This document shows positions 48,841-56,114 of a stretch of DNA of 56,114 nucleotides, piece after piece. The notes beneath the pieces are model-generated. The model saw nothing but the letters and a program-made list of their open reading frames with translations. It made no database searches and was not told the DNA's origin. This DNA is from Leptothrix sp. (in: b-proteobacteria) (GTDB taxonomy: Bacteria; Pseudomonadota; Gammaproteobacteria; Burkholderiales; Burkholderiaceae_C). Both the position numbers and the translations under genes were made by a program. The stretch is taken from positions 1 to 56,114 of the forward strand of contig PNKD01000012.1 of the NCBI GenBank assembly GCA_013822265.1. Direction: 5' to 3'. Position 1 is the stretch's first letter; every line of letters starts with the position of its first letter.

Positions 48841-51207
48841 ATGACCCTGTCTCAGCACCTCAATATTTCACTGGGCCGAATCGCCCGCACCCTGAGTGCC
48901 ACGGCACTGCTGGCAGCGCTGCTCGGCTTGGCGCCGGCCGCGCACGCGGCCCCTTCAGCCAAAGTCTCCGCCGACCTGGCGGCCGTGCTGGCCACGCCTG
49001 CCGGCATCACGCCCAGCGTGACCTGGGCGCGCCGGATCAACGGTGTGCTGCACGTCAAGCTGCTCGTCAACGCCAGCAGCGCCGACCCCGAACTGACCGC
49101 GCTGCGCAAGGACATCATCGCGCGCGGCGGCTCGGTCACCTACAACTACCTCTCGGTGCGCGCGCTCTCGGCGATGCTGCCGGCTTCCGCGGTCAACGTG
49201 GTGGCCGCGCGCACGGACGTGCTGGGCATCGCGCCGAACCGGGCGGTGTCGCGCCATGCCACGACGGTGGTCAAGACGACAACGACCACCACGACCTCGT
49301 TGAGTCAGACCTCGCTCAGTGCACTGTCGACCGACGCCGTGGTGGCATCCGTCGCGGCACCTGCCGCGGTGGGCATCGCCATCCTCGACACCGGCATCGA
49401 CTGGCAGCATCGCGACCTGCTCGGCGCCGACGGCGTCTCGCGCGTGCGCGCCGTCGTCGACATGCCCGCCGCGATGCAGTCGCTCGGCCTGGTCGGCTGG
49501 ATCAAGGGCGTGGACTTCTCGCCCATCGTCAAGGCCATCCTGGACGGCAGCAAGTACACGGTGACGAGCACGGCCACCCAGCCGTCCTTCGGCCGCTCCG
49601 ACCCCAATGGCCACGGCACGCACGTGGCCTCGATGGCCGCGGGCAGCAACGCCGCCGGCGCCTACCGCGGCGTCGCACCCACCGCCGACCTCTACGACGT
49701 GCGGGTGCTCGACGAGCGCGGCGTCGGCAACATGGCCGACGTGCTGGCCGGCATCGACTGGGTGATCCAGCGCTCGCGGCTGGCCAACATCCGCGTCATG
49801 AACATGAGCCTGGGCGCCGCGTCGACCGACTCCTTCCTGGCCGACCCGCTGGCGCGCGCCGTGCGCAGCGCCACCGCCGCCGGCATCGTGGTGGTGGCCG
49901 CGGCGGGTAATGCGGGCAAGAACGCCGCTGGGCAGAAGGTCTACGGCACGGTGTCTTCGCCGGGCCACGAGCCCTCGGCGATCACGGTGGGAGCCATCAA
50001 CACCTTCGGCACGGCCGGGCGCAGCGACGACCTGGTGACGGGGTTCAGCTCGCGCGGCCCGACGCGCGGCAGCTTTCTCTATGCCAGCGGCAAGCACAAG
50101 GTCGACAACCTGATCAAACCCGACCTCGTCGCGCCGGGCAATCGCATGGTGGGGGCCGCTGCCAGCCTCACGAACAATGGCGTGTCGACGTGGAACGCGC
50201 TGCTCGTCGGCTACCCGCAGCTGCTGGCTTCACCCGGCGCCTCGCCGGCGACGCACACGGCCCTGATGACCTTGAGTGGCACTTCGGTGGCGGCGCCCGC
50301 CGTGGCCGGCGCCGCGGCGCTGCTGCTGCAGGCCAACCCCGGCCTGACGCCGCCGCTGGTCAAGGCCATCCTGCAATACACCGCGCTGCCGCTGGCGCAG
50401 GGCAGCCTGCTCGAGCAAGGCACCGGCGCGCTGAACGTCGATGGCGCGCTGCGCCTGGCGGCCGCGCTGCGTACCGATGCCGGGCCCGCGCTGGCCGCCG
50501 GGACGCTGAAGGCCGGTGACCCGCTGCTGGCGGCCGGCAAGGTGTTGCCCGTGCCCAGAACCGTGGTCGACGGCCAGGCCGTGCCCTGGAGCCGCATCGT
50601 GCTGGCCGGGGGCACGCGCCTGGTGGGCGGCGAGGTGTTGTTCACACGCTGGCAGCCCATCTACGACCCCCGCCTGACCTGGGCGCACGAAGTGCTGACG
50701 CGCCACACCGTCGCCTATCTCAGCCTCAGCCGCCTGCCCGTGAACTCCGTGCCCACAGCCATCGTCGAAAGCAACGCCAGCCCGCAGCCGCTGCTGACGG
50801 CCGGCGTGCGCCTGCTCGACGCGATGGCCTCGAGCGCGAGCGCCGCGGCGAGCGCCCTGACGGGGCCGCTCGTCACCCTCGTCACGCGCGCTGCGGCCGG
50901 CTCGGGGCTGACCTTGCAGCTGGGCTTCACGGGCGGCAACGGCGCCATCGGCGGCGAGGGCTTCACGTTGTCGCAGGGCTTCCTGCTCACCGAGGGCTTC
51001 CTGCTCACCGAAGGCTTCCTTCTGACCGAGGGTTTCCTGCTCACCGAAGGTTTCTTGCTGACCGAAGGTTTCCTGTTGACCGAAGGTTTCCTGCTGACCG
51101 AAGGTTTCCTGTTGACCGAGGGCTTCCTGCTGACCGAAGGTTTTCTGTTGACCGAGTCACTGACGGACCCGGCCGCGGCGACCGACCGCGCCTTCCTGGC
51201 CGAATAA
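48841..51207 (+). CDS. Secreted S8 subtilisin-like protease with C-terminal GFLLTE repeats
   Basis: A 788-residue protein. A signal peptide ends near APAAHA|APS (~38). A prodomain-like region (~45-170), with a Thr-rich stretch VVKTTTTTTTSLSQTSL near 142, is followed by the peptidase: catalytic Asp183 (AILDTGID), His258 (NGHGTHVASM) and Ser482 (LSGTSVAAP), with the oxyanion Asn in AAAGNAG. From ~550 a domain of unknown fold leads to ten tandem copies of GFLLTE (713-772) after a degenerate GFTLSQ, and a short tail. ATG 48841. It lies between two paralogous c-di-GMP enzymes. Its substrate and the role of the repeats are unknown. Confidence 0.93.
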   Translation: MTLSQHLNISLGRIARTLSATALLAALLGLAPAAHAAPSAKVSADLAAVLATPAGITPSVTWARRINGVLHVKLLVNASSADPELTALRKDIIARGGSVTYNYLSVRALSAMLPASAVNVVAARTDVLGIAPNRAVSRHATTVVKTTTTTTTSLSQTSLSALSTDAVVASVAAPAAVGIAILDTGIDWQHRDLLGADGVSRVRAVVDMPAAMQSLGLVGWIKGVDFSPIVKAILDGSKYTVTSTATQPSFGRSDPNGHGTHVASMAAGSNAAGAYRGVAPTADLYDVRVLDERGVGNMADVLAGIDWVIQRSRLANIRVMNMSLGAASTDSFLADPLARAVRSATAAGIVVVAAAGNAGKNAAGQKVYGTVSSPGHEPSAITVGAINTFGTAGRSDDLVTGFSSRGPTRGSFLYASGKHKVDNLIKPDLVAPGNRMVGAAASLTNNGVSTWNALLVGYPQLLASPGASPATHTALMTLSGTSVAAPAVAGAAALLLQANPGLTPPLVKAILQYTALPLAQGSLLEQGTGALNVDGALRLAAALRTDAGPALAAGTLKAGDPLLAAGKVLPVPRTVVDGQAVPWSRIVLAGGTRLVGGEVLFTRWQPIYDPRLTWAHEVLTRHTVAYLSLSRLPVNSVPTAIVESNASPQPLLTAGVRLLDAMASSASAAASALTGPLVTLVTRAAAGSGLTLQLGFTGGNGAIGGEGFTLSQGFLLTEGFLLTEGFLLTEGFLLTEGFLLTEGFLLTEGFLLTEGFLLTEGFLLTEGFLLTESLTDPAAATDRAFLAE
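50977..51156 (+). repeat. Ten 18-bp units encoding GFLLTE
   Basis: Ten contiguous units (first 50977-50994, last 51139-51156). The units differ at the third base of Gly, Phe, both Leu (also the first base of Leu) and Glu codons, yet all ten encode the same hexapeptide. A diverged unit GFTLSQ precedes them. Confidence 0.95.
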
Positions 51208-51286
51208 CGGTTGCTCGCGTAACGGCTGGCCGAGCAGCGGCTGGCCGCGCCGCGATCGGGTTGCTGTCCATTCGGGTGGCCGGGCC

Positions 51287-51313
51287 TCAAGTACCCGGCG
51301 ACAGGGCCGATGT
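51287..51313 (+). promoter_or_regulatory. Sigma-28-like promoter of the second GGDEF-EAL gene
   Basis: TCAAGT (51287-51292), exactly 13 bases, then GCCGATGT (51306-51313). It matches FliA spacing, and the -10 is 7 of 8; it lies 65 bases before the ATG at 51379. It is the best such motif in the window. Confidence 0.6.
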
Positions 51314-51378
51314 CTATGTAGCGGGTCAGCATCGGGCGAATGGTTCCCCGGTGCAGTCGCCTGCGGCCCGACATAGGC

Positions 51379-53949
51379 ATGACAAGCCCCACGATTGCCA
51401 GCGAGAAGTCGACCCGGAACGCCTGGCGGGCCTTCGTTCGCCTGCATCTCTTCGACTATCCGCCGCGCGCGCGCGCGGCCTGGCTGGCCATCAGCTGCGC
51501 CGGGCTGGCCGCGCTGGGCTGGGCGCTTTGGCGCGTCGCCGCGCTGCCGGGCACGGCGGTGGCGCCGCTGCTGCTCGCTGCGGGCCTGGTGACGGTGGCG
51601 TCGTCGCTGTCGCTCAGGCTGCCGCGCACGGCGTACTCGCTGAGCGTCTCCGACGTGTTCGTCTTCGGCGTGCTGGCCGCGCTGGGCCCGGCCCCCGCCG
51701 TGCTGGCGTCGGGCATCGACGGCGTGGTCGGCACGCTGCGCAACTCCAAGCGGTTGAGCAGCCACATCTCGACCCCTGCCGCGGCGATGGCGGCCATGGC
51801 CGTCTGCGGGCTGGCCTTCGAATGGTTGAAGGTGCAGCTGCCGGTGCTGGGTGTCGAGGCCGAGGTGGCCGCGATGGCGGCGCTGCCGCTGGTGGCCTTG
51901 CTGCCCTTCGCGCTGACGACGCTGCCCCTGATGGCGATGATGGCGCTCAAGCGCGGGCTGCGCATGACGCCCTCGGCCTGGTTGGCCGACTCGGGATGGA
52001 TGGCTGCCGTGTACCTCGGCTCGGCGCTGGTGGCCGGGCTGGTGCACCTGAACGCGCTGCGTTTCGGCCAGGTCGTGCTGGTGGTCTCGGCCCTGTCGGC
52101 GGTGGGCATCCTGCTGCTGCTGCGCATGACCCTGTTGCGCCAGGAGGCCGAGCGCCAGCGCCACGAGGAGAAGATGGCCGCCGCCCGCCGCGACGTCGCG
52201 ATGAACCAGCAGCGGCTGTCGGCGTCGTTCAGCCACGCCGCCATCGGCATGGTCATCGTCAAGCCCGATGGCCGCATCCTGCAGGCCAACGAGGCCTTTT
52301 GCGAGCTGCTGGTGCTCGAGCCCGGCGAACTGCTGGGCCAGCGCTTCGAAACCCTGCTGGGCGGCGAAGACGTGCCGCTGCTGCACAAGCGCGCGGCGGC
52401 CGCGCTGGCCTCGGCCGACGCCGCTTTCGCGATGGAGATCCAGGTCGCCCGCTCCAACGGCCAGGCGGTCTGGGTGGCGGTCAACTGCAGCCAGTACGAG
52501 GATCCGAGCGGCAACGGCCGCTGCCTGATCTACCAGGTGCAGGACATCCATGCGCGCCGCCTGGCGGAGAGCCGGCTGCGCCACATCGCCCACCACGACG
52601 GGCTCACCGACCTGGCCAACCGCCACGCCTTCCACGAGCGGCTGGCACAGGCCGTAGACAGGGCGAGCGCCGATGCCGAACAGCGCTTCGCGGTGCTCTA
52701 CCTCGACCTCGACCGCTTCAAGATGGTCAACGACAGCCTGGGCCACGCCGCCGGCAACGAGTTGCTGCGCGAGGTGGCCGCGCGGCTGCGCACCTGCGTG
52801 CGCACCGGCGACATGGTGGCGCGGCTGGGCGGCGACGAGTTCGCCGTGCTCGTGCAGTCCACGCAGGATGCGCAGGTCGGCCTGCGCCTGGCCGATCGTG
52901 TGCTCGACGAGCTGTCGCGGCCGATGACGCTGGCCGGTGCCGAGGTCGCCCCCGGCGCCAGCGTCGGCATCACCTTCAGTGACCTCGGCCCGCGCAGCGT
53001 CGAAGAGGTGCTTCGCGACGCCGACCTGGCGATGTACGAAGCCAAGGCCGGTGGCCGTGGCCGCGTGGTGGTGTTCGACCGTTCGATGCACGAGAAGGTC
53101 GCCGACAAGATGGCGCTGGAGAACGACCTGCGCCGCGCCATCGGTGAAGGCCAGCTGAGCCTGCACTTCCAGCCCATCTACCGCCTCGACGGCGCGGTGC
53201 TGTGCGGCTTCGAGGCCCTGGCGCGCTGGGTGCATCCGCAGCGCGGGCCCGTCAGCCCGGCGCTGTTCATCACCTTGGCCGAAGAGTCGGGCCACATCGA
53301 GGTGCTGACCGACTGGGTTCTCGAACACGCCGTGGCGCAGCTGGCGGCCTGGCAACAGGCGTCCCCGGCAGCGCGAACGCTGGGCATGCACGTCAACATC
53401 TCCGGCCGCGACCTCGCGCGCATCGGCCTCGTGACGCAGGTCAGGCAGGTGCTGCAGCGCCACCGCGTGACGCCGGGCACGCTGACGCTGGAGATCACCG
53501 AGACCACGCTGATGGGCCGGCTGGACGTGGCGCTGCGCACGATGGCGCTGCTGCGCGAACAAGACGTGCACTTCTCTGTCGACGACTTCGGCACCGGGTT
53601 TTCGTCGCTGGCCTACCTGGGCACCTTGCCCATAGACAGCCTGAAGATCGACCGCTCGTTCGTGATGGGCCTGCAGGAGAAGCCGCACAACGTGGAGATC
53701 GTCAAGGCGGTGCTGACCCTGGCGAAGTCGCTGGACCGCAAGGTCATTGCCGAGGGCATAGAGACCGGCGAGCAGCTGGCGCTGCTGCGCCAGTTGGGCG
53801 TGCAAGAAGGGCAGGGCTACCTGCTGTCGCGCCCGTTGCGTGCCGAGCAGGTGCGTGAGCTGTTGGCGCCGCCGCCGCCGGCAATGCCTGTGCAGCCGCC
53901 CAGGGTCGCCGAGGCCGCGGCCCCGCTCAGCCACCCCCGCGTTGCGTGA
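51379..53949 (+). CDS. Membrane PAS-GGDEF-EAL c-di-GMP enzyme, paralogue 2
   Basis: An 856-residue protein with the same order as the gene at 45868: membrane sensor (~30-255), coiled coil, PAS (~285-395: HAAIGMVIVKPDGRILQANE), GGDEF (LGGDEFAVL, with RTGD as an I-site-like RxxD) and EAL (FEALARW, ITETTLMG, DDFGTGFSS, KIDRSFV). Both enzymatic motifs look intact. The membrane part aligns with its paralogue around SDVFVFGVLAALGPAPAVLA and TLRNSKRLSSHIS. I chose ATG 51379 over the upstream frame because the promoter-like motif and non-conserved sequence precede it. Its 3' end overlaps a convergent small gene by 23 bases. Confidence 0.92.
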   Translation: MTSPTIASEKSTRNAWRAFVRLHLFDYPPRARAAWLAISCAGLAALGWALWRVAALPGTAVAPLLLAAGLVTVASSLSLRLPRTAYSLSVSDVFVFGVLAALGPAPAVLASGIDGVVGTLRNSKRLSSHISTPAAAMAAMAVCGLAFEWLKVQLPVLGVEAEVAAMAALPLVALLPFALTTLPLMAMMALKRGLRMTPSAWLADSGWMAAVYLGSALVAGLVHLNALRFGQVVLVVSALSAVGILLLLRMTLLRQEAERQRHEEKMAAARRDVAMNQQRLSASFSHAAIGMVIVKPDGRILQANEAFCELLVLEPGELLGQRFETLLGGEDVPLLHKRAAAALASADAAFAMEIQVARSNGQAVWVAVNCSQYEDPSGNGRCLIYQVQDIHARRLAESRLRHIAHHDGLTDLANRHAFHERLAQAVDRASADAEQRFAVLYLDLDRFKMVNDSLGHAAGNELLREVAARLRTCVRTGDMVARLGGDEFAVLVQSTQDAQVGLRLADRVLDELSRPMTLAGAEVAPGASVGITFSDLGPRSVEEVLRDADLAMYEAKAGGRGRVVVFDRSMHEKVADKMALENDLRRAIGEGQLSLHFQPIYRLDGAVLCGFEALARWVHPQRGPVSPALFITLAEESGHIEVLTDWVLEHAVAQLAAWQQASPAARTLGMHVNISGRDLARIGLVTQVRQVLQRHRVTPGTLTLEITETTLMGRLDVALRTMALLREQDVHFSVDDFGTGFSSLAYLGTLPIDSLKIDRSFVMGLQEKPHNVEIVKAVLTLAKSLDRKVIAEGIETGEQLALLRQLGVQEGQGYLLSRPLRAEQVRELLAPPPPAMPVQPPRVAEAAAPLSHPRVA

Positions 53950-54247
53950 ACAGGTCGAAGTAGCGCATGAACTCGCGCCGCGCCGCGGCGTCGACCCCTT
54001 CGAACCGGTAGCGCACCGCCAGGCGCGGCAGGCTCAGCAGCGCGATGCGGCGCGGTGGCAGCGCCGTCCACTGCAGGTCCAGCCGGCCCCCGCCCTGCGC
54101 CATCGTGACGACGGCCCGGCCCGGCGCGGGCAGGGCCAGAGGGTGTGCGCCCACCGCACCCGGCAGGCAGCGCTGCCAGTCGCTGTCGCTGAAACCCTGC
54201 TCGCGCTCGAAGGCCTCGCGTGGCGGCGGCGTCAGGCCCGCGTTCAC
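53927..54247 (-). CDS. Small protein of unknown function at the end of an AOR operon
   Basis: A 106-residue protein with GTG start at 54247, six bases after the MoaD-like gene, so clearly in its operon. I do not recognise the family. It has no signal peptide, Cys cluster or membrane segment. The C-terminal half (LDLQWTALPPRRIALLSLPRLAVRYRF in part, then AAARREFMRYFDLFTQRGG) contains alternating strands and a final helix rich in Phe and Arg. Its 3' end overlaps the convergent GGDEF-EAL gene by 23 bases. Position suggests a role in maturation or assembly of the aldehyde oxidoreductase; this is inference. Confidence 0.65.
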   Translation of the reverse strand: MNAGLTPPPREAFEREQGFSDSDWQRCLPGAVGAHPLALPAPGRAVVTMAQGGGRLDLQWTALPPRRIALLSLPRLAVRYRFEGVDAAARREFMRYFDLFTQRGGG

Positions 54248-54253
54248 GGCCTC

Positions 54254-54508
54254 TCAACCGCCGGCGATGGGCGGCCAGATGGCCAGCACGTCGCCATCGG
54301 CGAGCGCGCGCGTGGCGCGATCCTCGGGCGCCACGTAGGCGCCATTGACGAGCACCAGGTGCACCAGCTTCATCGGCAGCTGGAAAGGTTCGATGGCCTG
54401 CAGGATGGTCGTGCCGGCGGGCAGTGCCAGCGGCATCGAATTGCCCTGGCGCTTGTCTTGCGGCAGGTGCTCGCCCAGGCTGGCGTAGAGCTTGAAGGTG
54501 ATCTGCAT
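54254..54508 (-). CDS. MoaD/ThiS-like ubiquitin-fold protein (AOR operon)
   Basis: An 84-residue beta-grasp protein starting MQITFKLYASLGEHLP and ending WPPIAGG; the terminal Gly-Gly is the site of thiocarboxylation in MoaD-like sulfur carriers. It probably supplies sulfur for the pterin (tungsten/molybdenum) cofactor. It lies 20 bases after the FAD-subunit gene on the minus strand. In NAD-dependent AOR operons such as that of Aromatoleum, a MoaD-like gene follows the FAD subunit, which fits. Confidence 0.85.
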   Translation of the reverse strand: MQITFKLYASLGEHLPQDKRQGNSMPLALPAGTTILQAIEPFQLPMKLVHLVLVNGAYVAPEDRATRALADGDVLAIWPPIAGG

Positions 54509-54528
54509 GCGGGGGGCCGATGTTGACG

Positions 54529-55797
54529 TCAGGCCGGCACCAGCGCGTGCGCGTGCTGCGCCTGTGCGCAGGCCAGGTAGGCTTGCATCAGCAGGGTGGG
54601 GTCGGCCAGCAGTTTGTCCTTCCACGCGCCCAGCTTCACCTGGCCTTCGACCAGGCCGCGCATCACGCCGACGTGGTTCGTCCAGCCGACGGCGTTGCAG
54701 CCCACCAGCACGTCGCCGCTGAACTGCAGGCTGAGATGGCGGCCGGCGGCCTCGTCGGTGAGCGCCACCTGCTGGCCGCCGGGCACGCCGTCCCACAGGC
54801 CGAAGCTGGCGCTGACGAGGCCCAGCGTGTCGAGCACGTTGATCTGCGTGACGCCGCGAAGCGCGGTCGGCCTGCCGGCCATGTTCAGCGCCGCCACGCG
54901 CGCCTGCTCGGCGGCGTTGGGCTGGATGGCGCTGACGATGGTCTTGCCCGACACCTTGTCCAAAGCCTCGGCGCAGTCGCCCGCGGCGTAGATGCCGGGC
55001 ACGTTGGTCTGCAGGTGCTCGTCGGTCAGCACGCCCAACAGGCAGCGCACGCCGCTGCCATCCAGGAAGCCGATGTTGGGCTTGACGCCGGTGGCGCTGA
55101 TGACGAGGTCGGCCGCCATCACCGCGCCGGTGGACAGCCGCACCTTCATCACCGGCGTGGCGTCGCGCGCTATGGCGTCGACCCGCGCGCCGGTGTGCAC
55201 GGCCACGCCCTTGGCCTCGCACCAGGCCTTGATCATGCCGCCGGCGGTGGGGCCCATCATGCGCGGCACCATGCGGTCGCCCATCTCGACGACGGTCAGC
55301 TGCACACCGCGCGCGGCCAGCGCCTCCAGGATGATGCAGCCGATGAAACCCGCGCCCATCTGCAGCACGCGCGCACCGGGTTGGGCGAGTGCCGCGATGG
55401 CGCGCGCATCGGCCAGCGTCCAGCAGGCGTGCACGCCTGGCCCGGCGATGCCCGGGATGGGCGGCGTGGCCGGGCTGGAGCCGGTGGCGATGAGCAGGCG
55501 ATCGAAGCCGTGCACGCCGCCGTCGTCCATGGTCACGGTCTTCGCCGCGGCGTCCACGCGCACCGCGCGGTTGCGCTTGAGCTGTATGCCTGAAGCGTCG
55601 TAGTGGTTGGGGGCGTGGCGCAGGTGGGTGCCGCTCTCGCCTATGCTGCCGTGCAGCAGGTAGGGGATGGCCATGCGCGAGTAGGGCGCTTCGGGTTCGT
55701 CACCGACGAGGTAGACCTCGTCCTGCGGGGCGTGCTTGCGGATCGTCTCGGCGGCGATGACGCCGGCCGGGCCGGCGCCGAGGATGATGTGTCGCAT
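54529..55797 (-). CDS. FAD/NAD(P)-dependent oxidoreductase subunit of an AOR complex (AorC-like)
   Basis: A 422-residue flavoprotein. FAD-binding GAGPAGVIAAE sits at residue 7, a second dinucleotide site around VLQMGAGFIGCIILEAL (~145), and the closing FAD motif IYAAGDCAEALD near 265. It resembles NADH-dependent rubredoxin/ferredoxin reductases. Beside the AOR catalytic gene it is most likely the subunit passing electrons from the tungsten enzyme to NAD. ATG 55797. A perfect 8-bp hairpin lies in the 62-base gap to the catalytic gene. Confidence 0.87.
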   Translation of the reverse strand: MRHIILGAGPAGVIAAETIRKHAPQDEVYLVGDEPEAPYSRMAIPYLLHGSIGESGTHLRHAPNHYDASGIQLKRNRAVRVDAAAKTVTMDDGGVHGFDRLLIATGSSPATPPIPGIAGPGVHACWTLADARAIAALAQPGARVLQMGAGFIGCIILEALAARGVQLTVVEMGDRMVPRMMGPTAGGMIKAWCEAKGVAVHTGARVDAIARDATPVMKVRLSTGAVMAADLVISATGVKPNIGFLDGSGVRCLLGVLTDEHLQTNVPGIYAAGDCAEALDKVSGKTIVSAIQPNAAEQARVAALNMAGRPTALRGVTQINVLDTLGLVSASFGLWDGVPGGQQVALTDEAAGRHLSLQFSGDVLVGCNAVGWTNHVGVMRGLVEGQVKLGAWKDKLLADPTLLMQAYLACAQAQHAHALVPA

Positions 55798-55817
55798 AAG
55801 GGGGGCCTCAAACGGAA

Positions 55818-55839
55818 AGGGCGGTCCGAGAACCGCCCT
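55818..55839 (-). promoter_or_regulatory. Intercistronic hairpin between the AOR catalytic and FAD genes
   Basis: AGGGCGGT (55818-55825) pairs perfectly with ACCGCCCT (55832-55839) around CCGAGA. No T-tract on the minus strand. It could stabilise or partly terminate the message, setting subunit ratios. Confidence 0.4.
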
Positions 55840-55859
55840 GTGTCGGGATGGCGGGCGGC

Positions 55860-56114
55860 CTAGAGACCGAGCCGCGCGCGTGTGTCGGCCTTGAGCTGGC
55901 CGTCGGCGTCCCAGCCACGCAGCGCGTAGTACTTGGGCAGCATCTCGGGCAGCTTGTTCACCAGGCCCTTGGCCGGGCCGGTCTTGGCCGGCTCGTTCAG
56001 CAGCCGCGGCGGCAGCGTGTCGTCCTGGCTGGTGAAGCCGGCACGGTTGTTGAAGTCGCGCTCCATGTTCCAGATGCGCTCGCCGATCTTGCTCAGGTTC
56101 TCGAGCGTGAACTC
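55860..56114 (-). CDS. Aldehyde:ferredoxin oxidoreductase catalytic subunit (C-terminal end)
   Basis: Only the last 84 codons are in the window. The sequence NLSKIGERIWNMERDFNNRAG, then DDTLPPRLLNEP and LPEMLPKYYALRGWDADG, matches the C-terminal domain of tungsten-containing AOR-family enzymes, which oxidise aldehydes to acids. The cofactor- and cluster-binding parts lie outside. The downstream FAD subunit and MoaD-like gene indicate the NAD-coupled multi-subunit type. Confidence 0.85.
   Translation of the reverse strand, partial: EFTLENLSKIGERIWNMERDFNNRAGFTSQDDTLPPRLLNEPAKTGPAKGLVNKLPEMLPKYYALRGWDADGQLKADTRARLGL

Noticed and set aside
50977..51156. Possible CRISPR array (regular 18-bp repeats)
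   Set aside because: Repeats are contiguous with no spacers, lie in frame inside the subtilase gene and encode a constant hexapeptide.

Overview
The window is about 56 kb of very GC-rich DNA (roughly 70% by eye) with dense, mostly short-gapped genes. Gene content and order point to the Burkholderiales, most like the Rubrivivax/Leptothrix/Ideonella branch (Sphaerotilaceae): ubiB-fmdB-DUF502-aspS-nudB-endonuclease-clsB, phoH-ybeY, lipB/lipA, a uracil-catabolism (URC) cluster, and a chemotaxis operon with a CheZ-like protein. The taxonomic call rests on protein resemblance and synteny remembered from that group; no 16S gene or other decisive marker is present. No tRNA, rRNA, CRISPR array, IS element or prophage was found.

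Layout. (1) 1-6365: housekeeping and envelope block: the ubiB 3' end, an FmdB zinc ribbon, a DUF502 membrane protein, aspS, then the translationally coupled nudB/endonuclease-phosphatase/clsB set. (2) 6489-9792: a decaying DNA-repair pair (ligase-associated exonuclease and ATP-dependent DNA ligase, both with in-frame internal losses) separated by an intact MFS transporter and a small secreted OmpA-like protein on the other strand. (3) 9864-15358: a SPINDLY-type GT41 glycosyltransferase in one operon with a LapB-like type I secretion ATPase and an HlyD adaptor. (4) 15377-20103: a thioredoxin-like protein and a NarL-type two-component system on the minus strand, divergent from phoH-ybeY. (5) 20193-27907: upp, URC4, URC1 and a PhyH-type dioxygenase, divergent from a TonB-dependent receptor and a BMP-family binding protein; together this looks like a pyrimidine acquisition and catabolism locus. 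(6) 27957-34987: lipB and lipA separated by a LuxR-type regulator, an adenine/adenosine deaminase, and a large FtsX-like permease. (7) 35025-42139: minus-strand chemotaxis operon cheZ-like, cheY, cheA, mcp, mcp, cheW. (8) 42328-45440: a second NarL-type kinase/regulator pair running into a SenA/EgtB-like gene. (9) 45868-53949: two paralogous membrane PAS-GGDEF-EAL proteins flanking a secreted subtilase that ends in ten perfect GFLLTE hexapeptide repeats. (10) 53927-56114: the end of a tungsten aldehyde:ferredoxin oxidoreductase (AOR) operon (catalytic-subunit C-terminus, FAD subunit, MoaD-like protein, orphan small protein).

The most unusual items are the GFLLTE-repeat subtilase between two c-di-GMP enzymes, sigma-28-like promoter motifs shared by the chemotaxis operon and the c-di-GMP genes, the URC plus dioxygenase plus TonB locus, the small orphan gene closing the AOR operon, the exonuclease/ligase pair eroded by in-frame deletions, and a GC-rich palindromic repeat present three times, each time directly after a stop codon.
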